Assembly (NCBI GenBank): GCA_947457325.1
Contig: CANGVU010000042.1
Span: 1-8,040, forward strand
Length of the DNA stretch: 8,040 nt
Reading direction: 5' to 3'
Source of the DNA: Flavobacteriales bacterium
Lineage (GTDB): Bacteria; Bacteroidota; Bacteroidia; Flavobacteriales_D; Sanyastnellaceae
Both the position numbers and the translations under genes were made by a program. Of the stretch, positions 1 through 7,600 are shown one piece after another. The number at the start of each line of letters is the position of its first letter. Positions within the stretch are counted from its first letter, which is position 1. The notes under the pieces were generated by a model. The model ran no database searches. It was not told the DNA's origin and saw only the letters and a program-made list of their open reading frames with translations.

Positions 1-201
1 GTTGGGTTGGTGTTGTTGTTTGGTCAGACGAGTGCAGTTGCAGGATACGGAGTGGGTGTAGGTGCGGTGATCTTCATGATTTTCATGTTCTTCATCGAGT
101 TGTTGGTAGCCTTTTTACAAGCGTATGTTTTCACTTTATTGGCAGCGTTATATTTTGGGGATGCAACCCAAGAACACCACCATGAAGAGGGACATCATTA
201 A
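1..201 (+). CDS. atpB: F-type ATP synthase subunit a, C-terminal part (5' end outside window)
   Basis: This is the last 66 codons of the membrane subunit a, which forms the two proton half-channels of Fo next to the rotating c-ring. The frame is open from base 1 and ends at TAA 199-201. Visible is the end of the four-helix bundle: a hydrophobic helix followed by the hallmark ELLVAFLQAYVF segment at visible residues 33-44, whose Gln aligns with E. coli aQ252. The essential channel Arg (aR210 in E. coli) should lie about 42 residues upstream of that Gln, just outside the window. The protein ends in a charged His/Glu-rich tail (HHHEEGHH). It is followed 38 bases later by atpE, the standard order. 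Identity is secure from the motif and context; only the 5' end is missing, because of the window edge. Confidence 0.96.
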   Translation, partial: VGLVLLFGQTSAVAGYGVGVGAVIFMIFMFFIELLVAFLQAYVFTLLAALYFGDATQEHHHEEGHH

Positions 202-239
202 TTAGAAAACAAATCAATAAAAACCATAAATTAACAAAA

Positions 240-485
240 ATGGAACTATTATCAGTTTTATTAGAAGCAGGAATCCAACAAGGATTAGCTGGAATCGGAG
301 CAGGTTGTGCAGCAATTGGTGCTGGTATCGGTGTAGGCCGTATCGGTAGCTCAGCATTAGAGTCTATTGCTCGTCAACCAGAAGCAACTGGAGATTTGCG
401 TGCCAACATGATCGTTGCTGCTGCATTGGTTGAGGGTGTTGCTCTTTTCGCAGTTATCGTTTGTTTGTTGGTAGCATTGGGATAA
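240..485 (+). CDS. atpE: F-type ATP synthase subunit c (proteolipid ring subunit)
   Basis: This 81-residue protein is of the usual length for subunit c, the hairpin of two transmembrane helices that oligomerises into the proton-driven rotor ring. Helix 1 (about residues 6-36) carries the glycine-rich packing motif, with Gly at 18, 20, 22, 27, 29, 31 and 33. The polar loop has the conserved Arg-Gln-Pro at 45-47, which contacts the gamma/epsilon foot. Helix 2 (about 55-80) carries the ion-binding carboxylate Glu65. Na+-type rings have Gln32 and a Ser or Thr after Glu65; here these positions are Val32 and Gly66, which predicts proton coupling. The leader before ATG is A-rich (aattaacaaaa) with no Shine-Dalgarno site, as is normal in Bacteroidota. 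It sits between atpB and atpF. Confidence 0.98.
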   Translation: MELLSVLLEAGIQQGLAGIGAGCAAIGAGIGVGRIGSSALESIARQPEATGDLRANMIVAAALVEGVALFAVIVCLLVALG

Positions 486-518
486 TCCCACTGTTCTAAA
501 CATATAATTTTAATTCTC

Positions 519-1016
519 ATGGAAGGATTGTTAAGTGTCTCCGTGGGCACAGTCTTTTGGGCGTCTATTGCGTTCATTGCTGTCCTTGTTATCTTGAAAA
601 AGATGGCTTGGGGCCCTATCTTGCAAACGTTAGAAGAACGTGAGCAAGGTATCGCCAATGCTTTGAAACAAGCAGAATTGGCCAAAGAAGAGATGGCCTC
701 GTTGAAATCAGGCAATGAGCAGTTGTTGAAGGAAGCTCGTGAAGAGCGTGACCGCATTTTGAAAGATGCCAAGGAGATTGGTGACAAGATGCGTGCTGAA
801 GCCAAAGAAAGAGCTGCTCAAGATGGTGCAGCCATATTGGCCAACGCCCAACGTGAAATCGAGACCCAAAAGAAGGCGGCCATCCAAGAGTTGAAAAACC
901 AGGTAGCTAGCTTGTCCATACAGATTGCTGAGCAATTGGTGAAGGATAAGTTGTCTGATGCTGAGAAGCAAAATGCGTTGAATAGCAAATTGATTGAAGA
1001 ATTGAAAGCCAACTAA
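519..1016 (+). CDS. atpF: F-type ATP synthase subunit b (peripheral stalk)
   Basis: Subunit b of 165 residues forms the peripheral stalk that holds the alpha3beta3 head still against the rotating shaft. One N-terminal transmembrane helix (about residues 9-27) is followed by the family's Trp31-Gly-Pro-Ile membrane-exit motif and an E-E-R-E start to the long helix. From about residue 36 to the end the sequence is Ala/Glu/Lys/Gln-rich with heptad-like spacing and almost no Gly or Pro, as expected for the right-handed coiled coil of the b dimer. The C-terminal part contacts delta, the product of the next gene. Only one b-type gene is seen here, so the stalk is probably a homodimer rather than b/b'. 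The TAA lies one base before the atpH start, suggesting translational coupling. Confidence 0.97.
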   Translation: MEGLLSVSVGTVFWASIAFIAVLVILKKMAWGPILQTLEEREQGIANALKQAELAKEEMASLKSGNEQLLKEAREERDRILKDAKEIGDKMRAEAKERAAQDGAAILANAQREIETQKKAAIQELKNQVASLSIQIAEQLVKDKLSDAEKQNALNSKLIEELKAN

Positions 1017-1017
1017 G

Positions 1018-1569
1018 ATGTCTAGAATCGCATACCGATACGCCAAATCATTGTTAGACTTGTGCATTGAGCGCAAGGAAGTAGAAGCTGTGTCCAAGGA
1101 CATGGCTATGCTTCATTCTACATTATTGGCCAGTCGCGATTTGGATTTGATGTTGAAGAGTCCTGTTGTAAAGGGTGATACCAAACTCAAAGTAATGGAC
1201 AAAATTTTTCAATCCAACATTCATACTACTACCAATCAGTTCATTCACTTGATGACTGAAAAGGGCAGAGAGGCTTTTCTAAAGGAAATTGCGGAGTCAT
1301 ATGTGTCGTTGGTGCGCAAGTACAACAACGAAGTATTGGCTTATGTAACAACAGCAGAGGCCATGAATGACACAACGCGTCAGGCTATTTTGAGCAAAGC
1401 ACAGTCATTGACTACTGAAACCGTTACCATACAAGAGAAAATAGACTCCGACTTGATAGGAGGATTTATTATTCGCGTTGGTGACAAGCAATTGGACGCA
1501 TCCATTGCGAGCCAAATCAAACAACTTAAAAGAGATTTTTCAGAGAACGAGTACGTTTCTGAATTGTAA
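1018..1569 (+). CDS. atpH: F-type ATP synthase subunit delta (OSCP-like)
   Basis: The 183-residue delta subunit links the top of the alpha3beta3 head to the b stalk. The N-terminal six-helix domain begins with the typical [14 protein letters not shown] pattern, in which the Arg-Tyr-Ala-Lys-Ser-Leu core is diagnostic. The C-terminal domain carries the delta/OSCP signature [18 protein letters not shown] at about residues 145-162, followed by a basic helix. Length matches the family (about 175-185). The ATG at 1018 follows the atpF stop after a single base, so there is no room for an independent ribosome site; reinitiation or coupling is likely. It is followed by atpA after 20 bases. Confidence 0.97.
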   Translation: MSRIAYRYAKSLLDLCIERKEVEAVSKDMAMLHSTLLASRDLDLMLKSPVVKGDTKLKVMDKIFQSNIHTTTNQFIHLMTEKGREAFLKEIAESYVSLVRKYNNEVLAYVTTAEAMNDTTRQAILSKAQSLTTETVTIQEKIDSDLIGGFIIRVGDKQLDASIASQIKQLKRDFSENEYVSEL

Positions 1570-1589
1570 TATTTGACAAAACAAAAATT

Positions 1590-3164
1590 ATGGCAGAGGT
1601 TAAACCAGGCGAAATTTCAGCCATCCTAAGAGAGCAACTCGCAGGATTAAAAACCCAAGCGGATATCCAAGAAGTGGGTACCATCCTTCAAGTAGGTGAT
1701 GGTATAGCACGTATCTATGGAATTTCCAACGTTCAATCAGGTGAATTGATTGAATTTGAAAACGGAGTAAAAGGCATTGCGTTGAACTTGGAAGAGGACA
1801 ACGTTGGTGCTGTATTGCTAGGTCCAGCAGGTGATCTTAAGGAAGGTGCCTCTGTAAAGCGCACCCGTCGTATCGCCAGTATCCAAGCAGGAGAAGGCTT
1901 GATTGGTCGTGTGGTGAATACCTTAGGTGAGCCCATCGATGGAAAGGGACCAATCAGCGGTGAGCTTTTTGAGATGCCTTTGGAGCGTAAGGCTCCTGGA
2001 GTAATCTACCGTCAGCCAGTTAAGGAACCATTGCAAACGGGTATTAAAGCCATTGATGCGATGATTCCAATTGGTCGTGGTCAGCGTGAGTTGATTATTG
2101 GTGACCGTCAGACAGGAAAGACTACAGTTGCGATAGATACCATTATCAATCAGAAAGAATTTTACGATAAAGGTGAGCCTGTATTTTGTATTTATGTAGC
2201 TTGTGGACAAAAGGGTTCTACGGTTGCTGGTACTGTTCAGATGCTTCAGGATGCAGGTGCAATGGCCTACACGGTAGTTGTTGCTGCTACTGCTTCTGAC
2301 CCCGCACCACTTCAGTTCTACGCTCCATTTGCAGGTTGTGCTATCGGAGAATATTTCCGTGATACAGGTCGTCCAGCTTTGATTGTTTATGATGATTTGT
2401 CAAAGCAAGCTGTGGCTTACCGTGAGGTGTCATTGTTGTTGCGTCGTCCACCCGGACGTGAGGCTTATCCTGGAGACGTGTTCTACTTGCATAGCCGTTT
2501 GTTAGAGCGTGCTGCAAAGGTGAACGAGACACAAAAGGTGGCTGAGATGATGAATGATTTGCCAGACAGTTTGAAATCAAAAGTGAAAGGCGGTGGTTCA
2601 TTGACAGCATTGCCCATTATCGAAACTCAAGCAGGTGACGTTTCTGCCTATATCCCCACCAACGTAATTTCTATTACGGATGGTCAGATTTTCTTGGAAT
2701 CCAATTTGTTCAACGCAGGTGTTCGTCCAGCCATTAACGTAGGTATCTCCGTTAGCCGTGTGGGTGGATCTGCTCAGATCAAGTCGATGAAGAAAGTATC
2801 GGGTACATTGAAATTGGATCAGGCTCAATACCGTGAGTTAGAAGCGTTTGCGAAGTTTGGATCTGATTTGGATGACGCCACCAAGTTCGTCTTGGAGAAA
2901 GGAAAGCGCAACGTAGAAATATTGAAGCAAGGACAAAACAGTCCAATGACTGTGGAGAAGCAAACCGCCATTATTTACTGTGGAACCAAAGGTTTGTTGT
3001 CTAAAGTTCCTGTTGAGAAAGTGAAGAAATTTGAAGCAGATTATTTGTTGCTTTTAGAGAACCAACACAAAGATGTATTAGAAGCCATTCGCAAAGGAAA
3101 CATTGGGGATGATGTAACAGCAGTGTTGGAGAAAGTAGCCAAAGAGTTATCCGCTCAATACTAA
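1590..3164 (+). CDS. atpA: F-type ATP synthase subunit alpha (non-catalytic nucleotide-binding subunit)
   Basis: Alpha (524 residues; E. coli has 513) alternates with beta in the F1 hexamer. It binds ATP without hydrolysing it and supplies an arginine finger to the catalytic site of beta. In order: an N-terminal helix that docks on delta (1-25), a beta-barrel (about 26-95), the nucleotide-binding domain with P-loop GDRQTGKT at 171-178 and a Walker-B-like strand ending Tyr267-Asp268-Asp269, the signature ending in Ser-Val-Ser-Arg with the arginine finger Arg390, and a C-terminal helical bundle. The Gln within the P-loop marks alpha rather than beta. The leader is the A-rich stretch ttgacaaaacaaaaatt. 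It lies between atpH and atpG in the usual order. No key residue is missing and the frame is intact. Confidence 0.99.
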   Translation: MAEVKPGEISAILREQLAGLKTQADIQEVGTILQVGDGIARIYGISNVQSGELIEFENGVKGIALNLEEDNVGAVLLGPAGDLKEGASVKRTRRIASIQAGEGLIGRVVNTLGEPIDGKGPISGELFEMPLERKAPGVIYRQPVKEPLQTGIKAIDAMIPIGRGQRELIIGDRQTGKTTVAIDTIINQKEFYDKGEPVFCIYVACGQKGSTVAGTVQMLQDAGAMAYTVVVAATASDPAPLQFYAPFAGCAIGEYFRDTGRPALIVYDDLSKQAVAYREVSLLLRRPPGREAYPGDVFYLHSRLLERAAKVNETQKVAEMMNDLPDSLKSKVKGGGSLTALPIIETQAGDVSAYIPTNVISITDGQIFLESNLFNAGVRPAINVGISVSRVGGSAQIKSMKKVSGTLKLDQAQYRELEAFAKFGSDLDDATKFVLEKGKRNVEILKQGQNSPMTVEKQTAIIYCGTKGLLSKVPVEKVKKFEADYLLLLENQHKDVLEAIRKGNIGDDVTAVLEKVAKELSAQY

Positions 3165-3171
3165 TAGAGAG

Positions 3172-4041
3172 ATGGCGAATCTGAAGGAAATACGTACGCG
3201 AATTGTATCGGTCAATTCCACCATGCAGATTACATCTGCCATGAAGATGGTTTCTGCCGCTAAATTGAAGCGTGCTCAAGACGCCATTACCCGCATGCGA
3301 CCTTACGCTGAGAAGTTGAAGGATATATTGGAGAACGCAAGTGCCAGTGTGGGTGTTGAAGGCAGTATTTTTAGTCAGCAACGTGACGCAAAGGTTGTTT
3401 GGGTGGTTGTTATTACCAGTAACCGTGGATTGTGTGGCGGATTCAACAACAATGTCATCAAAGAGGCGCGTAGAGTGGTTTCTGCCCATAAAGATACTCA
3501 GGTTAAAGTGATAGCTTTGGGCAAGAAGGGTGCTGATTTTTTCAGAAAGTCATCACATTGGGCAGAGGGTTCTATCAACGAAAATCCCAACGCTATTTTT
3601 GATCAACTGACTTTTGATCACGCATCAGCTGTAGGACAAGAATTTTTAAACGCCTTTGCTGCTGGTCAAGTGGACAAGGTAGTCATGATTTACAATCGAT
3701 TTAAGAATGCGGCTGTTCAGGTGGTTACAACAGAACAGTTGTTGCCCGTTTTACCGCCACTAGCTCAAAGCAATGTTTCTGCAGACTACATTTTTGAACC
3801 AGGTAAAGAGCAAATTGTATCTGAGTTGATTCCAAGAAGTTTGAAGGTTCAATTGTACAAAGCTTTGTTGGACAGTTTTGCTGCTGAGCATGGAGCGCGT
3901 ATGACAGCCATGCACAAAGCGACTGACAATGCAGGGGAATTGGTGAAAGAGTTGAAGTTGAACTATAACAAAGCTAGACAAGCAGCAATTACAGGAGAGA
4001 TTTTGGAGATTGTGGCGGGGGCTGAGGCTTTGAATGGATAA
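3172..4041 (+). CDS. atpG: F-type ATP synthase subunit gamma (central shaft)
   Basis: Gamma (289 residues; E. coli has 287) is the rotor shaft whose N- and C-terminal helices form an antiparallel coiled coil inside the alpha3beta3 head. The N-terminal helix shows the family pattern LKEIRTRIVSVNSTMQITSA followed by MKMVSAAKL. The central Rossmann-like domain contains the conserved SNRGLCGGFN at about residues 83-92. The C-terminal helix carries the gamma signature with Met-Thr-Ala-Met, Ala-Thr-Asp-Asn-Ala and an Asn-Lys-Ala-Arg-Gln stretch ending in Thr-Gly-Glu-Ile. Only 7 bases (tagagag) separate it from the atpA stop, a purine-rich but very close leader. It is the last gene of this cluster: atpD and atpC do not follow, and a terminator lies 22 bases downstream. 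Confidence 0.98.
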   Translation: MANLKEIRTRIVSVNSTMQITSAMKMVSAAKLKRAQDAITRMRPYAEKLKDILENASASVGVEGSIFSQQRDAKVVWVVVITSNRGLCGGFNNNVIKEARRVVSAHKDTQVKVIALGKKGADFFRKSSHWAEGSINENPNAIFDQLTFDHASAVGQEFLNAFAAGQVDKVVMIYNRFKNAAVQVVTTEQLLPVLPPLAQSNVSADYIFEPGKEQIVSELIPRSLKVQLYKALLDSFAAEHGARMTAMHKATDNAGELVKELKLNYNKARQAAITGEILEIVAGAEALNG

Positions 4042-4062
4042 AGAGTTCAGCGAAAAAGAGGA

Positions 4063-4094
4063 AAAAGAAGAGGACTATAAGGTCCTCTTTTTTT
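4063..4094 (+). terminator. Intrinsic terminator of the atp cluster
   Basis: The inverted repeat GAGGAC (4070-4075) and GTCCTC (4082-4087) has a six-base loop (tataag). The stem is extended outward by pairing of an A/G-rich arm with the following T run (4088-4094). The GC-containing stem plus uninterrupted T tract begins 22 bases after the atpG stop, which is the classical form of a Rho-independent terminator and marks the end of the atp transcript. Confidence 0.9.
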
Positions 4095-4179
4095 ATTGTT
4101 AAAACAGGGACATACATTTTTTCCATTTGGTTTTTTTATATTAAACCTATATCAGGACGAGACAGCGTAACAAAACCTT

Positions 4180-4395
4180 TTGGTGGAAGAGGAAAGGGGT
4201 AAACAAGGTGTTGCTGGATTGGGGAATTATGGATTATTGAATTTGAAAGTATTGGACATGGCCGGAAAGTTGGTCGCTGAGCAAACAGAGGTCATAGAAG
4301 GTCAAATCTGGGAAAGTAAGTCCATGGATTTTTCCAATGGAATCTACATCGTTGAGGTTAATGGACAAAGACAACGTTGGGTGATTGCTCAATAG
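4180..4395 (+). pseudogene. Remnant of a T9SS type A C-terminal sorting domain
   Basis: The frame opens after a stop at 4168-4170 and ends with TAG at 4393-4395. It has no ATG near its 5' end, only a TTG at 4180, and encodes about 71 residues. The part from about residue 20 resembles the last two thirds of the Bacteroidota Por-type sorting domain: LNLKVLDMAGKLVAEQ corresponds to the usual v-x-i-x-d-x-x-G-k-x-v strand pair, followed by a Ser-Met-Asp-Phe-Ser-Asn-Gly-Ile-Tyr-Ile-Val-Glu-Val segment (the family's l-s-x-G-x-Y-x-v-x-v) and a terminal Trp-Val-Ile-Ala-Gln. The usual upstream Pro-Asn-Pro strand is absent here and in the other two forward frames between 4098 and 4180, and there is no signal peptide. 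A sorting domain works only at the end of a cargo protein, so this is most simply the stump of a deleted cargo gene. A small intact protein is possible but less likely. Confidence 0.6.
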
Positions 4396-4414
4396 ACATG
4401 TGTCGAATTAAAGC

Positions 4415-4444
4415 AAAAATGGCTACCCAAGGGTGGCCATTTTT
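4415..4444 (+). terminator. Intrinsic terminator after the sorting-domain remnant
   Basis: A stem of about 13 pairs runs from AAAAATGGCTACC (4415-4427) to GGTGGCCATTTTT (4432-4444) around a CAAG loop, with one G-T wobble. A T-rich tract follows. The A tract on the other arm means it could also terminate reverse-strand transcripts. It lies 20 bases after the remnant's stop, so the terminator of the lost gene seems to have survived. Confidence 0.88.
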
Positions 4445-4458
4445 CTTTAACGGTGGGC

Positions 4459-4501
4459 AAAGTGTATTTTTAACACAATCTTAGTGTTGTTTTTACACTT
4501 T
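4459..4501. repeat. Nested palindrome upstream of the large exported protein gene
   Basis: Two inverted repeats share one centre at base 4480. The outer pair is AAAGTGTA (4459-4466) with TACACTTT (4494-4501). The inner pair is AACAC (4472-4476) with GTGTT (4484-4488). The five-base segments between them are T-rich on both sides and do not pair. The palindrome overlaps the proposed -33 region of the following promoter, so it could be an operator or a hairpin. No known regulator site is recognised. Confidence 0.5.
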
Positions 4502-4513
4502 TTATTATATTCG
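4486..4513 (+). promoter_or_regulatory. Candidate Bacteroidota-type promoter of the large exported protein gene
   Basis: The Bacteroidota vegetative consensus is TTTG, about 19 bases, then TAnnTTTG. Here TATATTCG (4506-4513) matches the -7 element except for one base, and GTTG (4486-4489) is a one-mismatch -33 element, but at a short spacing of 16. TTAG at 4481-4484 would give 21. Transcription would start near 4520, leaving a leader of about 20 A/T-rich bases before the ATG at 4540, without a Shine-Dalgarno site. The -7 match is the better part of the evidence. Confidence 0.4.
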
Positions 4514-4539
4514 TATTAACTAAACAAAACCTATTTATT

Positions 4540-4611
4540 ATGAACACAAATAAGATGTCCTGGATTTGGACGCTTTTATTGGCTCTCATGTTCTCGGGAG
4601 GCCTGCATGCT
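4540..4611 (+). other. Sec signal peptide of the large exported protein
   Basis: Residues 1-24 comprise a short N-region with Lys5, a hydrophobic stretch at about residues 8-19 (Trp-Ile-Trp-Thr-Leu-Leu-Leu-Ala-Leu-Met-Phe) and a small-residue cleavage motif Leu-His-Ala followed by Gln25. The absence of Cys at the cleavage site argues for signal peptidase I and a non-lipidated product. Confidence 0.85.
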
Positions 4612-7600
4612 CAGACCATCAGTTTAATTGGTGGATTTACAGGGTGGAGTTCTGATGTCAATCTGAATACAACGGATAACATCAACTACACCTTGAACAA
4701 TTACACATTTACATCATCAACGGATTTGAAGTTCCGTCAAGATGCCAGCTGGAATAACAATTGGGGAGGCACTTTTCCCTCCGGAACAGGTCAGCCAGGT
4801 GGTGGTAATATCGCAGTGCCCGCTGGTACTTACAACATCAGTTTTAATTTAAATACGTTGGCCTTTTCATTTTCAACAACGGCCACAGTCTTGAACATCG
4901 GTATCGTTGGTCAATTAACCAATTGGGGCACTGATCCTGATATTGCAATGACTTCAACAGACGGAATAAATTATTACAAGTATGATTATACTTTTCCTGC
5001 TGGCGACCTGAAATTCAGACAAGACAATGATTGGACCAATAACTGGGGGGCCTCAACTTTTCCATCAGGAACTGCTACTGCAGGAGGGGGCAACATTCCA
5101 GTAACCGCCGGAAGATATGATGTTGCTTTTAACATCAACACGTTGGCGTATTCTTTTAGTACCATGTCTGTTTCTATCATTGGAAGTGGAGCGTCAGGTT
5201 GGGGAACGGATGTTAACATGACAAGCACCAATGGAGTAAACTATACTTACAATGGAATTGTATTGACCAATGGTGAGGTGAAATTCAGAAAGACTGGAGA
5301 TTGGGGAACAAGTTGGGGTGGTTCATCTTGGCCTGCGGGTGTTGCATCTAGCGGTGGATCCAATATTCCAACAACAGCGGGAACTTATAATGTGACTTTT
5401 AATCGTGTTACCGGAGCTTTTGCTTTTCAAGATCCCAATGCAGGAATTGTGACCATTAATGGAACGGCCAATAACACGGGTACTGCTATTCAAATGGTGA
5501 CTACAGACAACACCAATTATTCTTTGACAGATCAACAATTGGTTACTGGAGATATTGCTTTTTTTACCAACAACACCATTTATTCAAGTTCAGGTTTTCC
5601 CAGTGGCACCGCTTTGAATGATGTTGCGGCGCAGATACCAGTGGTTGCGGGTCATTATAACGTTTCATTCAATGCATCTACATTTGCTTACAATTTTGCT
5701 TATACACCTATATCCATGATTGGAGATGGTGCTGCGGGATGGGGTACAGACGTTCAAATGACATCAACGGATGGTGGAAACAACTATACTTTGACCAATC
5801 AATTTTTATCAGCTGGTTATGTGAAATTCCGCGCCAACAGCGCATGGACTACCAGTTGGGGAAGCACTGCATGGCCATCTGGAACTGGTACTTTGGGAGG
5901 TGATAACATTCCTACATCTGCAGGAACCTATGACATTACCTTTAATCGCAATACAGGTGCTTATACGTTTACCTTGGTTGCTACCAATTATGATAACATT
6001 GGTATCATAGGTGACTTTAATGGATGGACAGCAAGTTTGCCTTTGGTAACACCTGATGGAAATACCTACACTTTGACAGATCAATTTTTGTGGGGTTCAT
6101 CCAAATTCAGATTGAATGATGCTTGGGATACAAATTGGGGAGGCTCTACTTTTCCTGCCGGAGATGCCGTATTGAACGGAGATAATCTTCCAACATCTCA
6201 AGGTTATTACAACATTACTTTTGTTAACAATACCACACCCAAGACTTATAGCTTTGTTCAATCTACTGTTTCTATTATTGGCACAGCAGCCTCTGGTTGG
6301 GATACAGATGTTCCTATGTTGTCAACGGACGGTGGAGTTACATTTACTTTGGATAACTATACTTTGAATAACGGCGCGCTTAAATTCCGAGTAAACAATT
6401 CTTGGGTATTGAATTATGGTGGTGTTTTTGGTCTTGCTGGGGTTGCTGTGCCTAATGGTGACAATTTTAATATCCCTGCTGGTAGCTACAATATTACTTT
6501 TGATCGTGCAACGACAGTTTTTACTTTCTCACAAAACACCTATTACTTGGATGCTGATGGTGATGGTTATGGAAATGAATTTTCTTCCATTTTAGCGGCT
6601 GTCCAACCTGCTGGTTATGTCACAAATCCATGGGATTGTAATGACAATACAGCATCTATTCAACCAGATGTCTCTGAGGTATGTAACGGACAAGATGACG
6701 ATTGCAATGATTTGGTGGATGAAGGATTCGCAACTAGTAATTACTATGCCGATTTGGATGGTGACGGATATGGATCAGGTGACGCAACAAGTGCTTGTCA
6801 GTCTCCTGGAGCAGGTTATGTGACCAATGTTTTGGATTGTGATGATGAGAATGATAACATCAATCCAGAAGGCGAAGAAGTATGCGGAAATGGAATTGAT
6901 GACGATTGTTTGAATGGTGATTTGGTTTGTCCAGTTGTTGGTCCTGCTTATGCTGTATCGGTTGCCAACATTGGTCAATTTGGAACAGGTGTTCAAAATA
7001 CCACTTCGGTAAACTTGATTACGGCTGGTGACTCTCCTCAAAATACTGGAGTGGGTAATGACCGCTGGTACAGCTTCACTGCTGCTGCCAATGCTATTCG
7101 CATTGCTTTAAATGGATCAACTCAAGTTGCTGATGACAATGAAATTTCTATCTACGAAGGTCCAGCGGCTGTTGGTGCTATGATTCCTTTGGTTCAAGAG
7201 AATGATGTACATCCAGGTGCACAAGGTCTGGCTGCTGATGGAGGAAGTGAAACTTTGTTGTATGATGGTCTGACTCCTGGTCAGCCTTACTTTATTTGCA
7301 TCAGAAACACCAACGCAACGCCTGGAATCAATACTATGGTTGTTTCCTATTTGAATGCAAGTCAGTCTGATATTGGTGCTTATACCGGCTTTACCAATAA
7401 CTTCACATCAACATGTCAAAACTTCAAAGTGAAGTTCCGTGCCAATGCTACGGGTTACACCATTAAGCGTTGGGCAAGCAGCAATGCATCTGGTACTCCG
7501 GCTTGGCAGTATTCAATTCCTAACTCAGGAACTTCAGTGGCTTCAACCATTTGTCAATTGGGCAGAATCGCACCAGCCAATTTGGGTGCAAGTTCAGCCA

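Noticed and set aside
181..198. His/Glu-rich tail of subunit a as a special metal-binding site
   Set aside because: Short charged His-rich ends occur in other Bacteroidota a subunits as far as I recall, and nothing else here supports a metal function.
374..1103. Reverse-strand open frames of up to about 140 codons opposite atpE, atpF and the start of atpH
   Set aside because: They lie opposite well-identified conserved genes, their products show no recognisable domain, and their openness follows from the codon use of the genes on the + strand.
3001..3489. Reverse-strand open frame of 162 codons across the atpA-atpG junction
   Set aside because: It is antisense to two certain genes. The product is rich in His, Leu, Ser and Arg without domain features, as expected from reversed codons.
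4126..4155. Possible promoter before the sorting-domain remnant (TTTG at 4126-4129, TATATCAG at 4148-4155)
   Set aside because: The -7 element misses two of the defining bases and there is no credible start codon downstream, so support is too weak to list.
4618..6531. CRISPR-like or DNA satellite array
   Set aside because: The periodicity of about 270-280 bases is at protein level only. DNA identity between units is low and there are no constant short repeats with unique spacers.
6617..7041. Open frames on both strands inside the MopE-like region
   Set aside because: These are shadows of the large gene. The repetitive Asp and Gly codons keep other frames open, and their products lack family features.
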